The notes below the pieces were generated by a model. The model did not search any database and had not been told where the DNA came from. It worked only from the letters and a program-made list of their open reading frames with translations. A stretch of 64,000 nucleotides of DNA from Phoenix dactylifera (taxonomy: Eukaryota; Streptophyta; Magnoliopsida; Arecales; Arecaceae), in contig NW_024067682.1 in NCBI RefSeq assembly GCF_009389715.1, positions 439,501 through 503,500 on the forward strand. Reading direction: 5' to 3'. Position numbers and translations under genes: made by a program. How positions within the stretch are numbered: position 1 is the first letter of the stretch; every line of letters begins with the position of its first letter. Positions 1 to 9,094 of this stretch are shown here, piece by piece.

Positions 1-840
1 CCTATTGGGCCGTATGCAATATGGGCCAGTACGGGCCTATTGGGGCATGTCCAATATGGATCAAGTTTGGGCCCTATTGGGTCTTGTTCAATGTAGGCTA
101 ATGCGGGCCATTGGGCCGTATCCAATATGGGCCAATGCAGGCCTATTGGGTCGAGCTCATTGTGGGTCGCGCATTATGAGGCCGTGTCCAATAATATTTT
201 TGACTTTATTTAGCTTTGAAACTAATAAAAAAATTAATTATATTTAAACAGGTGATCCTGATTTGCCTACTTAAAGTAGGATTTAAAGCGAGAAGAGGTA
301 AGTAAGTTAATACTTTAAAGTGTATTTTCCAAACTATTGGTAAAGTAATTATTAATGAATTATTTTTTATTTATGTTTTGAAATTAGTTAAACAAGTCAA
401 GTATATTAATAATTATTTAAAAATTATGTTATATGTTATAAAATCTGAAAAACGTAACTAGACAAATTATGAAAAATCTATTTTGTGTACATATATGTAT
501 TCTCAGCATGGCTATGATCTGGCCTCGCCTAAGGAGAATATTCGTTGGCCATTTCAAAAGAAAAAACTATGTTATTTGTGATTTATTTTTCAATCATTGT
601 TTTATGCTTTGATTAATTCCAGATGTTTTATGCTTTGATTAATTATCTGGAATGCTTTGACCCCACTCTGGGGTATTATGTTTTGCTTATTAGGCTAGTG
701 TAGCTCATTATTTTATTTTTCTGTTTTTCAGATTCAGAAGCATGATCACATGGGATTGGAGAGTGCGCTAGATTTCAGAGATTTAATTCAATCATTGGCA
801 TTTGAGTTAGATTAGTTTAGATTATTAGATTTATGTCAGT
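1..840 (+). mobile_element. Ty3/gypsy-type LTR fragment, cut by window start
   Basis: Non-coding. It holds a GC-rich minisatellite (3-185), then AT-rich DNA with a perfect splice-donor-like GGTAAGTAA at 297-305. A motif of the form GGCTAGTGTAGCTCAT follows and precedes a pyrimidine tract and CAG at 729-731. The same order (donor, TAG-CTCA motif, T-rich tract, CAG) recurs in the LTR-like region 3238-5340, which supports reading this as an LTR of a related family. The outer border is not visible and the inner border is approximate. Confidence 0.45.
3..185. repeat. 35-bp minisatellite, about 5 copies
   Basis: Units begin with TATTGGG or ATTGGG at about 3, 38, 75, 109 and 144, and most contain CCAATATGGGCC-like cores. 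Unit length is 34-37 bp. The 80-codon open frame over it is a by-product of the repeat and has no gene-like features. Confidence 0.75.
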
Positions 841-1073
841 ACATGTTACTTCAAAGTTTTTGTAAGAACTATTTGATTAAATTAATGTTTAAATATATTT
901 TAAAAATTTACAATTGCTTCGATATATGTCTGTACGGCGGAGAAGAAAGAAAGTCAATGCAACGATCTGGTTTAAATAACTCAGGCACGACCCGCCACTT
1001 TTGTTTCCATTCTTCAATCAAACCAAACATGGACCGAAAGAAAACACCTGCATTTAGTTAACCGTTTCCCAGC

Positions 1074-1080
1074 TATTTAA
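1074..1080 (+). promoter_or_regulatory. TATA-like box of UBL gene 1
   Basis: TATTTAA lies 172-178 bp upstream of the ATG, inside a block (about 945-1250) conserved upstream of UBL gene 2 (about 51758-52093). In gene 2 the matching position reads TGTTTTA. A pyrimidine-rich tract ending in CAG (1243-1245), preceded by TTAAC, looks like a 3' splice site, so a 5' UTR intron is possible. Confidence 0.35.
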
Positions 1081-1251
1081 CGAGAGCTAGAAAGAAGCGT
1101 GGAGTGGTTCCATTTCTCAAGGATTAACGTTCCAAAAAGAGCTCAACTGAAAGACACCTGGCCAGGGATGAGCTCTACGTGTCTGCAGTTCATTATCGTG
1201 CTAGATTTTCAGTATAAACAGCATTAACTAGAAAAGCTCTTGCAGGAGTAC

Positions 1252-2025
1252 ATGGACGTGATCTTTGAGACATCCAGAGGAAGGCACTTCACCATAGAGA
1301 TTGGCTTCTTTGACACAGTGCTCGAGATCAAGGAAAAGATCAAGAGGCATGAAGGCTACCCAGTCTCGAGCCAGAAGCTGGTCTTCAAAGGCGAGGAACT
1401 GATCGACGATCGAGACACCGAGCACTACGAAATTCTTCAAGGCTCTCGACTACAGTTGATCGTCGCCGAGCCTGACGACGGAAGTCGAGTGAGTGCTGAG
1501 GAAGCTGGTCGGGTCCATGTTATTGTCAAGATTCCGATTTCGAAGAGACAACTGTCGTTGGGGGTCAGTGTGATGGACGTTGTTAGCAGTTTGAAGGAGA
1601 GAATTCAGGAGTCCGAAGGCATTCCAGTAAATCGATTTGCATTGTTTTATGGTACCATCGAGTTGCAAGACAATCGAGCATTGGCTGACTATGGAGTTAC
1701 TGAACATTCTGAAGTGAATGTAGTTACAAGGCCATTTCTGCCGGCACCAACAACCTCTGCATCCAAGAAATTGAAGCTGATGGTGCTGCCGAAATGCGGG
1801 ACAAAGAAGATACCAGTTGAAGTGAATGCATCAGATAATGTAAGCGAGCTGAGGAAGGAGTTGCAGAGATTGCATGCTCATCTACAATTTGATCTGCCCA
1901 GCGAGGGATACTTCTTCATTTATAAGCAGAATGTTATGGATGATGATCAAACCTTCCGTTGGCATGATATACGGCCAGGTGATACCATTGAAATTTTTAA
2001 TGGGAATGTGACCGGCGGATCATGA
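1252..2025 (+). CDS. Triple ubiquitin-like-domain protein, copy 1
   Basis: Intact 257-residue frame. I start at ATG 1252 (MDVIFETSRG); the open frame extends 12 bp further only through a TTG, and a 3' splice-like CAG lies just upstream. Three ubiquitin-fold segments can be seen: residues 1-73 (closest to ubiquitin, with a DTVLEIKEKI helix and QKLVFKGEEL strand), about 86-160 (MDVVSSLKERIQ, then FYGTIELQDNRALADYGV) and about 172-256 (divergent, KLKLMVLPKC to DTIEIFNG). Domains 1 and 2 lack a terminal Gly-Gly. The protein ends Thr-Gly-Gly-Ser, with Gly-Gly near the position of the ubiquitin tail. Plant tandem-UBL proteins of this kind are mostly uncharacterised; roles as ubiquitin-receptor-like or modifier-like proteins are inference. 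A diverged paralogue, expanded by internal repeats, lies at 52094-53155. Expression was not tested, but two intact copies argue for selection. Confidence 0.85.
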   Translation: MDVIFETSRGRHFTIEIGFFDTVLEIKEKIKRHEGYPVSSQKLVFKGEELIDDRDTEHYEILQGSRLQLIVAEPDDGSRVSAEEAGRVHVIVKIPISKRQLSLGVSVMDVVSSLKERIQESEGIPVNRFALFYGTIELQDNRALADYGVTEHSEVNVVTRPFLPAPTTSASKKLKLMVLPKCGTKKIPVEVNASDNVSELRKELQRLHAHLQFDLPSEGYFFIYKQNVMDDDQTFRWHDIRPGDTIEIFNGNVTGGS

Positions 2026-2338
2026 TGTTCATTTGTTTTATTTGTTTTATTTTTAATACTGCGCATTTCAGATTTAATGGTAAGCCTGCTCTGGATTTAG
2101 CAATAAACACCAATTAAAATTCTGGTGGTTGAGAACAGAATGCGATTGCAATTTGATCTTCATTTTGGTTAAAATATTATTATGATTTCTTAGTTGGGAT
2201 CTAGAGATCTTTTAGAGAAGCAGTGTTGGGTTTTTTCTGAATAGTTTAATAATTTATGTTATGACATCAATTGTCGATAATTTATATTTGATTCCAATTG
2301 GGTGCAGCACAACACTGGTGATCTTTTTCGGGATTAGT

Positions 2339-2374
2339 GACGAAATGGTTGGAACTTTTGTTCAGCATTTCGTC
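2339..2374 (+). other. Hairpin downstream of UBL gene 1
   Basis: GACGAAATG pairs with CATTTCGTC about 18 nt later (the copy here reads TTCAGCATTTCGTC), extended by TTG-AA/TTCAA pairing around a short loop. The same structure lies at 36187-36222 and 53466-53501, and is decayed at about 40979-41015. Confidence 0.5.
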
Positions 2375-3106
2375 TTCAAGTTGGAGTTTTTCATAATTGG
2401 TGATGAAACGGTTGGAACTCATTGAACATTGTGGCACGTGAGAACCAATTTGCCAAAGAGAGGAAGCTCAGAAAGAAAGTTCTACTAAAGGGATGAGTGA
2501 TACCAGAGGGAACGTACAATATGTTGAAGTAGAGGAAGAATTGTCGATATCTTAATCCTTTTCCTGGAGGTGATCCTCTGTTTAGAACAATTCTTGGTCA
2601 CAAGTTAGCCTATTCTTCATCCAACAACTAGATATGATGTTGTTATGAAGACTTAAATAGTTGGACAGAGTCATGGGAGGCCTTGAAAAACCCATCCCAA
2701 ATAGCATGACAAGGTAAAAAGGGGTAGCATGACTCGTCTAACAACTATTTAAGTCTTTTACTAGCATTGAACAGGATCAATGCATGTCATGAAGGAAGGA
2801 AGGCTATGGTTCCTCCTCTGATTGGCTCTCTTGTTTCTCTCAGAATGGGATGGCTATACTAGACAAGAGAGTCATTACCATGGATTTTCTTTTCTTTTTT
2901 CGAGTTTTTTTTCTTTTTTGATTCTTTGTAACTCTCAAACTGGAAATACTAAACAAAGAGAGGAGGCTATACTAATAAGAGAATACCAAAACATCTTGGA
3001 GATTAATGGAGAATTTAGTCCATTCTGCAACAGTTACGTTAGTCAGTAGATAGAACATCCATCTTGGCAAAAAGTACAATATACATCTCTTAACCACCAC
3101 CACCAT

Positions 3107-3205
3107 TATCATCATCATCACAATAATAATAATAATAGTTGAAATATAATATTAATAGTAATAAAATAATAATACTAATTTTAATAATAATAATAATTGC
3201 AGTAG
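3107..3205. repeat. Trinucleotide repeats CAT/AAT
   Basis: Imperfect ATC/CAC followed by AAT/TAA trinucleotides at the end of the UBL 3' flank. The homologous positions 36955-37110 and 54187-54240 carry length-variable versions. Confidence 0.8.
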
Positions 3206-3237
3206 TATCAAATGTAGCATCATTAATGATGATTATA

Positions 3238-5340
3238 TGTGAAACCTAGTGGACTAGGGCTGGTCCACTTGACTGGCCCAGCCCAAAGGCAAATGGGAGG
3301 AAGACTCCAACTGGAGCCTTCTTCCTCCCTTCCGATCGCGATGAGGAATCCTCCTTATTGTGATGATCGAAAGTTCATCGCAATTCAGAGACCATTGGAT
3401 GAGGCTAGGAAAACTCTATTTATAGAGCTCCTCCATCCTTCTTCGAGTTCACTAAGATTGAGCCACCGACTCCAAGCTTCTCCTCCGGTCGTCTTTCTCA
3501 ACTTGTCGCCGGAAGGAGCTGCTAGACCACCTCGCCGAACCAAGGTAATTCTTCTTCTTCTTCTTCTTCTTCTTCCCTCTCTAGCTATGTTTAGGCGAGC
3601 TTTGGGCCGGTGAATAGCCAGACAACCGTTCAAAATAGGGGTGCCTTGTTTCGGTCCATTCTCCCTTGTTGTCTGCCATCGGTTGCCGTCCACAGGGGCG
3701 ACCATGGGTCCTTGGACCCGAGGCGCCAACATTGACTCTGGCATGGTTATGTCGGTGGTAATTGTGGGGAGGAAAGTTCCCCTATTTCGCCAAAGAAGAA
3801 GAGGGAAAAGAAAGAAAGAAGACAAAGAAAATGGAGAGAGGAAGAGAGAGTTCAACTTCTCTCTCTCTCTCCTGCTCTCTTTTATCTCTCCTTCCCACTT
3901 TCTCTCTCTCTTTCCCATTCTTTCTCTCTCATATAGTCTCTCTTTTTTCTCTCTCTACCAGACATGTCGAATGATTAAGGTTGACCCGTGATGAATAGCC
4001 TTGATCTCTAGTCGTTGGGCGGCGTGTCTGCCCCCATCCTAGTCCTTATCAAATATAGTTAGATTTGATCGCCTCGATTTTTGTTGAACCACTATGCCCC
4101 AGTCCAGGCATGATTCGATGAATTTCACTTTGATCAAGCTGACTGGAGTGTCGGGCACTCCCGCCTGGTCAGTCTTGTGAGGATATTGGAATTAGGGCTC
4201 TATTCTTGAAATAATCACGATAAATTCTGATTGAAAATATAATTTTAAAATATCAGAATTTGAGAAGAATTTTTGGGATTAATTGAATTTATTAGTTGGA
4301 TTGCATTAGCAAGGTAAGTAATGATCTGCCTTTTCTAGATTCTTTATTTATATTTTGTTATTTTCACATCAAATAAATTATTAATAGAATTATATGTGAT
4401 TTATGAATAAAAAAATAGATATATAAGTTGGAGTACCATTTTTTGGACTATTGTTAAATTATTTATTCTTCTTGCATCGTATATACATATTTTGATTGAA
4501 TTATGATATATATATATTATTTTAAAAAAAACTTTGATGTGCATCAAATTTGGAACTATTACCCTGACTATATTCTAAACCCTGCCAATTGGGGGTTATG
4601 CATTGGCACTCTAATTCTGGCCTCACCACAGGATATAAATATGGTATTCTGACCTATTTCGCAGGGTATAAAAATGGTATTTTGGCCCACTCCGTAGGAT
4701 ATAAGTGTAGTATTCTGGCTCACTCCGCAAAGTGTAAGTGTGGTATTCTGTTTTACTCCATAGGGTATAAGTGTGGTTCAGTTTTTCGCCTAGCCATAGG
4801 GTATACGTGTGGCTATAGTTAAAGGCTGTTGAGTTGAATGAGATTTGTTTCAAATCAGATTTATGATTATGTATACATATATTTGAAAGATAAAGACTTC
4901 AATGGATTGGTGTTTTGAAATGAAATTGATTAGATCTTTATACTGATTTATTGCAATTTGTATTTATATTTTATGTTATTTTATGAAATGTCTAGCTAAG
5001 GTATTCATTACTTACTGGGCTATCTAGCCCATCATACGATTTCTTATTGTTTTTACAGATATGAAGAATTAGTTCGACCTAAGGTTTTACAATATGAAAG
5101 AGCAACTAGAAAAACTGTGGCACAAGTTATCTTAGATTAGAGTTTATTTAAATTGATGTATTACCATAGACTAATGTTAGAATTGTGAGACATTGTTAGT
5201 TCATATTGAGTCTGGTGATCCTCCTATGTTAAAACTAAATCTACATTGCTGATAGATCCTATTAGACCTGATCCAGATCTATAGAGTAAGATTTGCCATA
5301 TGGCAGCCTTGATAATCTATGGCCCAAATTCAAATACATA
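3238..5340 (+). mobile_element. Ty3/gypsy-type LTR, probably a solo LTR
   Basis: It starts TGTGAAACC right at the end of the UBL flank repeat. A TATTTATA box (about 3418-3425) is followed by a GC-rich leader, a CTT microsatellite (about 3547-3575), GA/CT-rich DNA, GGTAAGTAA at 4313-4321, the 33-bp minisatellite and CAG at 5056-5058. The end near 5340 is a guess and I found no clear target duplication. The order fits large Tekay/Del-like LTRs of monocots (family knowledge). Open frames inside are short and probably meaningless. Confidence 0.5.
4631..4815. repeat. 33-bp minisatellite, 5-6 copies
   Basis: Units start GGRTATAA at 4631, 4664, 4697, 4730 (degenerate) and 4763, and continue with TGGTATTCTGG-like sequence and a CACTCCG-like end. 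Unit length is a multiple of three, so translation gives an 11-residue repeat; I take this as accidental. Confidence 0.8.
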
Positions 5341-5418
5341 CGAACTAATTTTATTAAATACCTTTTTTTCTTAGCAAACCTTTACATATAGTGTCAACTA
5401 GATCTCATCTTGATTAAA

Positions 5419-5423
5419 GGTTG
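5419..5423 (+). repeat. Target site duplication of Sirevirus (left)
   Basis: GGTTG directly before the TGTGGAG LTR start. The identical 5 bp follow the right LTR at 26574-26578. Confidence 0.9.
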
Positions 5424-7243
5424 TGTGGAGTGATTGATTATAACCCTATTTGATTTTGATGAGCTCAAAGCATTTGAGTATATCTTATGTTATACTAATA
5501 AATTCAATCTAGTGTTTCAGCCAAATATTTGTAAATTTATGTTTAATTGTCTCTAGCCTTGGTTCAATACATTTTGGCTAAGTATGGAACTCAGTTTGAA
5601 CCAAAGTCTGGAACGCGAGTCGACTCCGGAAGAGTTCGAGTCGACTCCAAGTGTTTCAAACGTTCTGGCACAGACTCGAGTCAACTCCGGCACATTATGA
5701 GTCGACTCCGACTAAAAACAGACAGCAGGACAGAAAGATGAATCTCAGACCCTGTCACCGAGTTGACTCCTGAAGAATTAGAGTCGACTCCGATGCTTGC
5801 CGAGTCGACTCCAGCAAAGTGCGAGTCAACTCCATGGAGTAACAGACAGAAAGACAGAGAAGGTGTTTTGGACTCTGAGAGCTGAGTCGACTCCAGAAGA
5901 ACTCGAGTCGACTCCGACGATTGGCGAGTCGACTCCTAATAGAAGCTAGAGTCGACTCTTAGAGGAATGCAAGACTAAAAGTCATGGAGCCAACTTCGAT
6001 GTCTGAGAGCCGAGTCGACTTCAGCAAAGTCCGAGTCGACTCCGAGACAGTTCAACTCCAAAGACAGAAGATCTGTTTTTCCGGCTCTGAGAGCCGAGTC
6101 GACTCCAAGAGAATCCGAGTCGACTCGAGGAAGTAAAACCAAAACAAAGATTGTTGGAATCCTGAAGAACGAGTCGTCTCCAGAAGGGAGAGTCATCTCC
6201 GGACATTGGCGAGTCGACTCCAAGTTTAGCCGAGTTGACTCCAGAATGGGACGGCACTTTATTTCAAATTTTGAACAGTGGGCGAGTCGTCTCCAGTAAA
6301 GCATGAGTCGACTCCAGCAACAGCCGAGTCGACTCCAGATTGAGCGAGTCGACTCCGATCCCAACGGACACTTTGTTAGGAGTTGCAGATTGTGCAGAAC
6401 GGCTCCAAAAGTGTGTCTAACGGCTAGTTTTCGATGGGGATGGCTTAAATAGCCAGAGTGGACAGTAATAGAGTACAGAAAGAAAGACTCCATTCAAAGC
6501 AAAAGGGATTTTCCACCTACGAAAGCCTTTCAAGAGTTAATACAAGAGAAAGAAGGAAGAAGAGCATTAAAGTCTACTCTCCAAACGTCTTCCTCGCATT
6601 CAAGGCTCTCCTCTGACATCAGATCATCAATACATTCAACGAGGAGACTCAGAGTTCGAGAAGCCCCTTCTTCCTCTTCCAAAATCTGTTTGAGGGTTTA
6701 TAACTCTTCATCTTTTTTATATTGCTCATATTTGCTTGTTAAGAAGCTTTTTCTGTATTCTTTACAAACTGTTTTCTTGTTAGTTGATTCAATCAGGGGA
6801 TTGAATCAAGGTTGTAGAGGTTTATTGGTGAGCCGAGGTTAAAACCAACGGTGTAAGGGTTTGATTGTGATCCCGGAAAAACAATCGGATGGTTCTAGTC
6901 GGTGAGCCTGTGAAAACCGACCGAGTTCGTTGTGATCTCGTAAAACAACAAGTTGGGTTGTGAGCTTGTAAAACAACCAGCTGTAATCCGAGGGATTATA
7001 GTGAACTCCCAAGTGAAGCTTGGGGAGTGGACGTAGGAGCAAGGGTTAGCTCCGAACCACTATAAAATCTCTTGTGTTTGTGATTGTTTAATTGTCTCTT
7101 CCATTCCCCTCATCCACTGCATATAGTAAACTAATTAATCCACCTGCAACTAAGTTTAATTAGTTACTCATTAAGTTTTTAAATTGCAATTATTATTTAA
7201 AACACAATTCACCCCCTCTCTTGGGTTGTCTTCTTGGGCAACA
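5424..7243 (+). repeat. Sirevirus 5' LTR
   Basis: 1820 bp, starting TGTGGAG and ending GGGCAACA. It matches 24797-26573 along its whole length. A probable promoter box CTTAAATAG is at 6444-6452. The first third is the palindrome array 5617-6355. Open frames on the minus strand here are shadows of that array. Confidence 0.92.
5617..6355. repeat. 21-bp phased GAGTCGACTC palindrome array
   Basis: Hand count: 16 perfect copies of the 10-bp palindrome, at 5617, 5638, 5699, 5781, 5802, 5884, 5905, 5926, 5949, 6033, 6096, 6117, 6211, 6305, 6326 and 6346. Near copies with one or two changes lie at 5678, 5760, 5823, 6012, 6171, 6190, 6232 and 6284. Start-to-start steps are mostly 21 bp within clusters and 61-63 bp between clusters. 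Confidence 0.9.
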
Positions 7244-7245
7244 AG

Positions 7246-7257
7246 TGGTATCAGAGC
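7246..7257 (+). other. Primer binding site (tRNA iMet)
   Basis: TGGTATCAGAGC two bases after the LTR, the usual plant Copia site complementary to the 3' end of initiator methionine tRNA. Confidence 0.9.
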
Positions 7258-7299
7258 AGGAACTCTTCTACCAAAAGAGCAAAAGAGCAAAAGATCAAA

Positions 7300-9081
7300 A
7301 TGACAACCCCATTTGGATCTTCTCATATTGAGGGGCAGTCCACCCATAGACCTCCATTCTTCAATGGAACCGACTACTCATATTGGAAGGCTAGGATGAG
7401 GATATTTATCCAAGCACAAAACTATGAGATGTGGACCACCATACTTAATGGCCTATACATCCCATCAATTTTTGTAGAGGGTGTTACTATACCCAAACTT
7501 GAAAAAGATTGGGATGACAATGATATTAGGAAGGCACAACTAAATGCCAAAGCAATGAATGTGCTTTATTATGCTTTAGACCGAAATGAATTCAATAGAG
7601 TCTCTACTTGCAATTCTGCAAAAGAGATATGGGATAGACTTGAAGTGACCCACGAGGGCACGAATCAAGTAAAAGAATCTAAAATAAATATACTAGTTCA
7701 TAAGTATGAATTATTTAAGATGGAATTCAATGAAACTATCACTTGCATGTTTACTAGATTTACTGATATTGTCAATGGCCTAAAAAGCCTTGGCAAAAAT
7801 TATACTAACAGTGACCTTGTCAGAAAAATTCTTCGATGTTTGCCAAGGTCATGGGAGGCCAAGGTAACGGCAATCCAAGAAGCCAAGGACTTGAACAAGC
7901 TTCCACTTGAGGAGCTTCTTGGATCCCTTATGACGCACGAGCTCACAATGAAACAACACAGCGAAGAAGAATCCTCTCATAAGAAGAAGGTAATAGCCCT
8001 CAAATCTACTTCTTCTAACAAGGATTTATCTTGCAGTAGCTGCAGCAAAGAAGAAGATAATGAGGAAGATGATGATGAGGCTCTTCTCGTGCGAAAGTTC
8101 AGAAAGTTCATCAACCGAAAGAAGTCCCTTCATCAAAGGAGAGGTCCCTCAAGTTCCTACAACAAGGATAAAGATAAGGAACAGGAAAATGAAGGAATCG
8201 GATGCTATGAATGTAAGAAGACGGGACATTTCAGAGTTGACTGTCCCTTGCTGAAGAAGGGTAGCAAATATAAGAAAAAGAAAGTCCTTATCTCCACTCT
8301 GTCAGACTCCGATTCATCATCATCATCATCGGATGAGGAACAAGAGGAAAAGGCCAACGTCTGCTTCATGGCGAATGAAAATGAGGTAACATCTGAAACG
8401 CATTTAGATTTTACCTTTGATAAATTGTATGATGCGTTTAATGAACTAATGGATGAATATAAGACAATAAATCTTAAGAATAAAGAACTAAAACTAACTA
8501 ATCAAACTCACTTTCATAAGTATGATAAATTAATGAAGGACAAGGATTCTATCATTAAAGAAAATTTAGAACTTAAAACAAACAACCAAAAATTAATTCA
8601 AAATACTAATACCTTAGTTAAAGATAACGAAAAACTAACCAAAAAAATTTCAGAACTTAAAAACAGTAAACAAACTTTAAAAGATAATCTCACAAAAGAT
8701 TTAAACATACTAAAAACTGAAAAACAAAAGCTTACACAAGAGCTTGAAAAATACAAACCCATTGTTGAAAAGTTTACATATAGTTCTGAAAAATTGGAAA
8801 TGATACTTAACAATCAACGAGCTGTGTTTAATAGAGCTGGTTTAGGATACAAACCTAAAAATAAGCAAAAGCTCCTTAGTAACTTTTTTGTGAAAGCAGG
8901 GAAAAGTAAAGTTAAGAATATAACCTGTTTTTGCTGTGGAAAGGTAGGACATAAAGCTAATGTGTGTGACCATAGGAAGGTAGGAGCTAAAAGAAAAAAT
9001 AAAAAGGTTTGGATTCCAAAAGAAACCAACTTTACTAATCTTAAAGGACCCAAGAAAACTTGGATACCTAAAATTATATGA
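7300..9081 (+). CDS. gag: Sirevirus Gag
   Basis: Intact frame. I place the start at ATG 7300 (MTTPFGSSHI), since the longer frame to 7234 uses TTG and runs through the LTR end and primer site. The N-terminal half is a Copia Gag domain (FNGTDYSYWKARM and similar). A zinc knuckle CYECKKTGHFRVDC follows, then an acidic Ser-rich stretch, a long Lys/Asn/Leu-rich coiled coil, and a second knuckle CFCCGKVGHKANVC near the end. Gag forms the cytoplasmic particle and binds element RNA. The pol frame opens only at 9095, in the +1 frame after the Gag stop (9079-9081), so there is no overlap for an ordinary ribosomal frameshift. Composition is strongly A-rich. Confidence 0.88.
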   Translation: MTTPFGSSHIEGQSTHRPPFFNGTDYSYWKARMRIFIQAQNYEMWTTILNGLYIPSIFVEGVTIPKLEKDWDDNDIRKAQLNAKAMNVLYYALDRNEFNRVSTCNSAKEIWDRLEVTHEGTNQVKESKINILVHKYELFKMEFNETITCMFTRFTDIVNGLKSLGKNYTNSDLVRKILRCLPRSWEAKVTAIQEAKDLNKLPLEELLGSLMTHELTMKQHSEEESSHKKKVIALKSTSSNKDLSCSSCSKEEDNEEDDDEALLVRKFRKFINRKKSLHQRRGPSSSYNKDKDKEQENEGIGCYECKKTGHFRVDCPLLKKGSKYKKKKVLISTLSDSDSSSSSSDEEQEEKANVCFMANENEVTSETHLDFTFDKLYDAFNELMDEYKTINLKNKELKLTNQTHFHKYDKLMKDKDSIIKENLELKTNNQKLIQNTNTLVKDNEKLTKKISELKNSKQTLKDNLTKDLNILKTEKQKLTQELEKYKPIVEKFTYSSEKLEMILNNQRAVFNRAGLGYKPKNKQKLLSNFFVKAGKSKVKNITCFCCGKVGHKANVCDHRKVGAKRKNKKVWIPKETNFTNLKGPKKTWIPKII

Positions 9082-9094
9082 TTTTCTTTTGTAA

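Larger units (their letters stand above)
2035..3237 (+). repeat. UBL 3' flank, copy 1 of 4
   Basis: This segment recurs, about 80-95% similar by eye, at 35935-37120 and 53157-54240, and more diverged at 40690-41350. Shared landmarks are the ACCAATTAAA start, a hairpin, the GAGGAAGAA segment, a T-rich stretch and a terminal trinucleotide repeat. Compared with copies 2 and 4 it lacks about 40 bp near 2700. It is probably the UBL 3' UTR plus downstream DNA. No conserved reading frame runs through all copies. Confidence 0.8.

Noticed and set aside
1240..1251. Earlier start for UBL gene 1 (also 52082 for gene 2, 7234 for gag)
   Set aside because: The codon is TTG, not ATG; splice-acceptor or LTR/PBS sequence lies there.
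4589..4853. Repetitive peptides with 11-residue period
   Set aside because: Translation of the 33-bp minisatellite; present on both strands, no gene context.
5617..6355. CRISPR-like direct repeats
   Set aside because: Plant DNA; repeats are 10-bp palindromes in an LTR with short, related spacers and no cas genes.
5975..6493. 172-codon minus frame in Sirevirus LTR
   Set aside because: Created by the 21-bp palindrome array (21 is a multiple of three); a similar frame appears in the other LTR.
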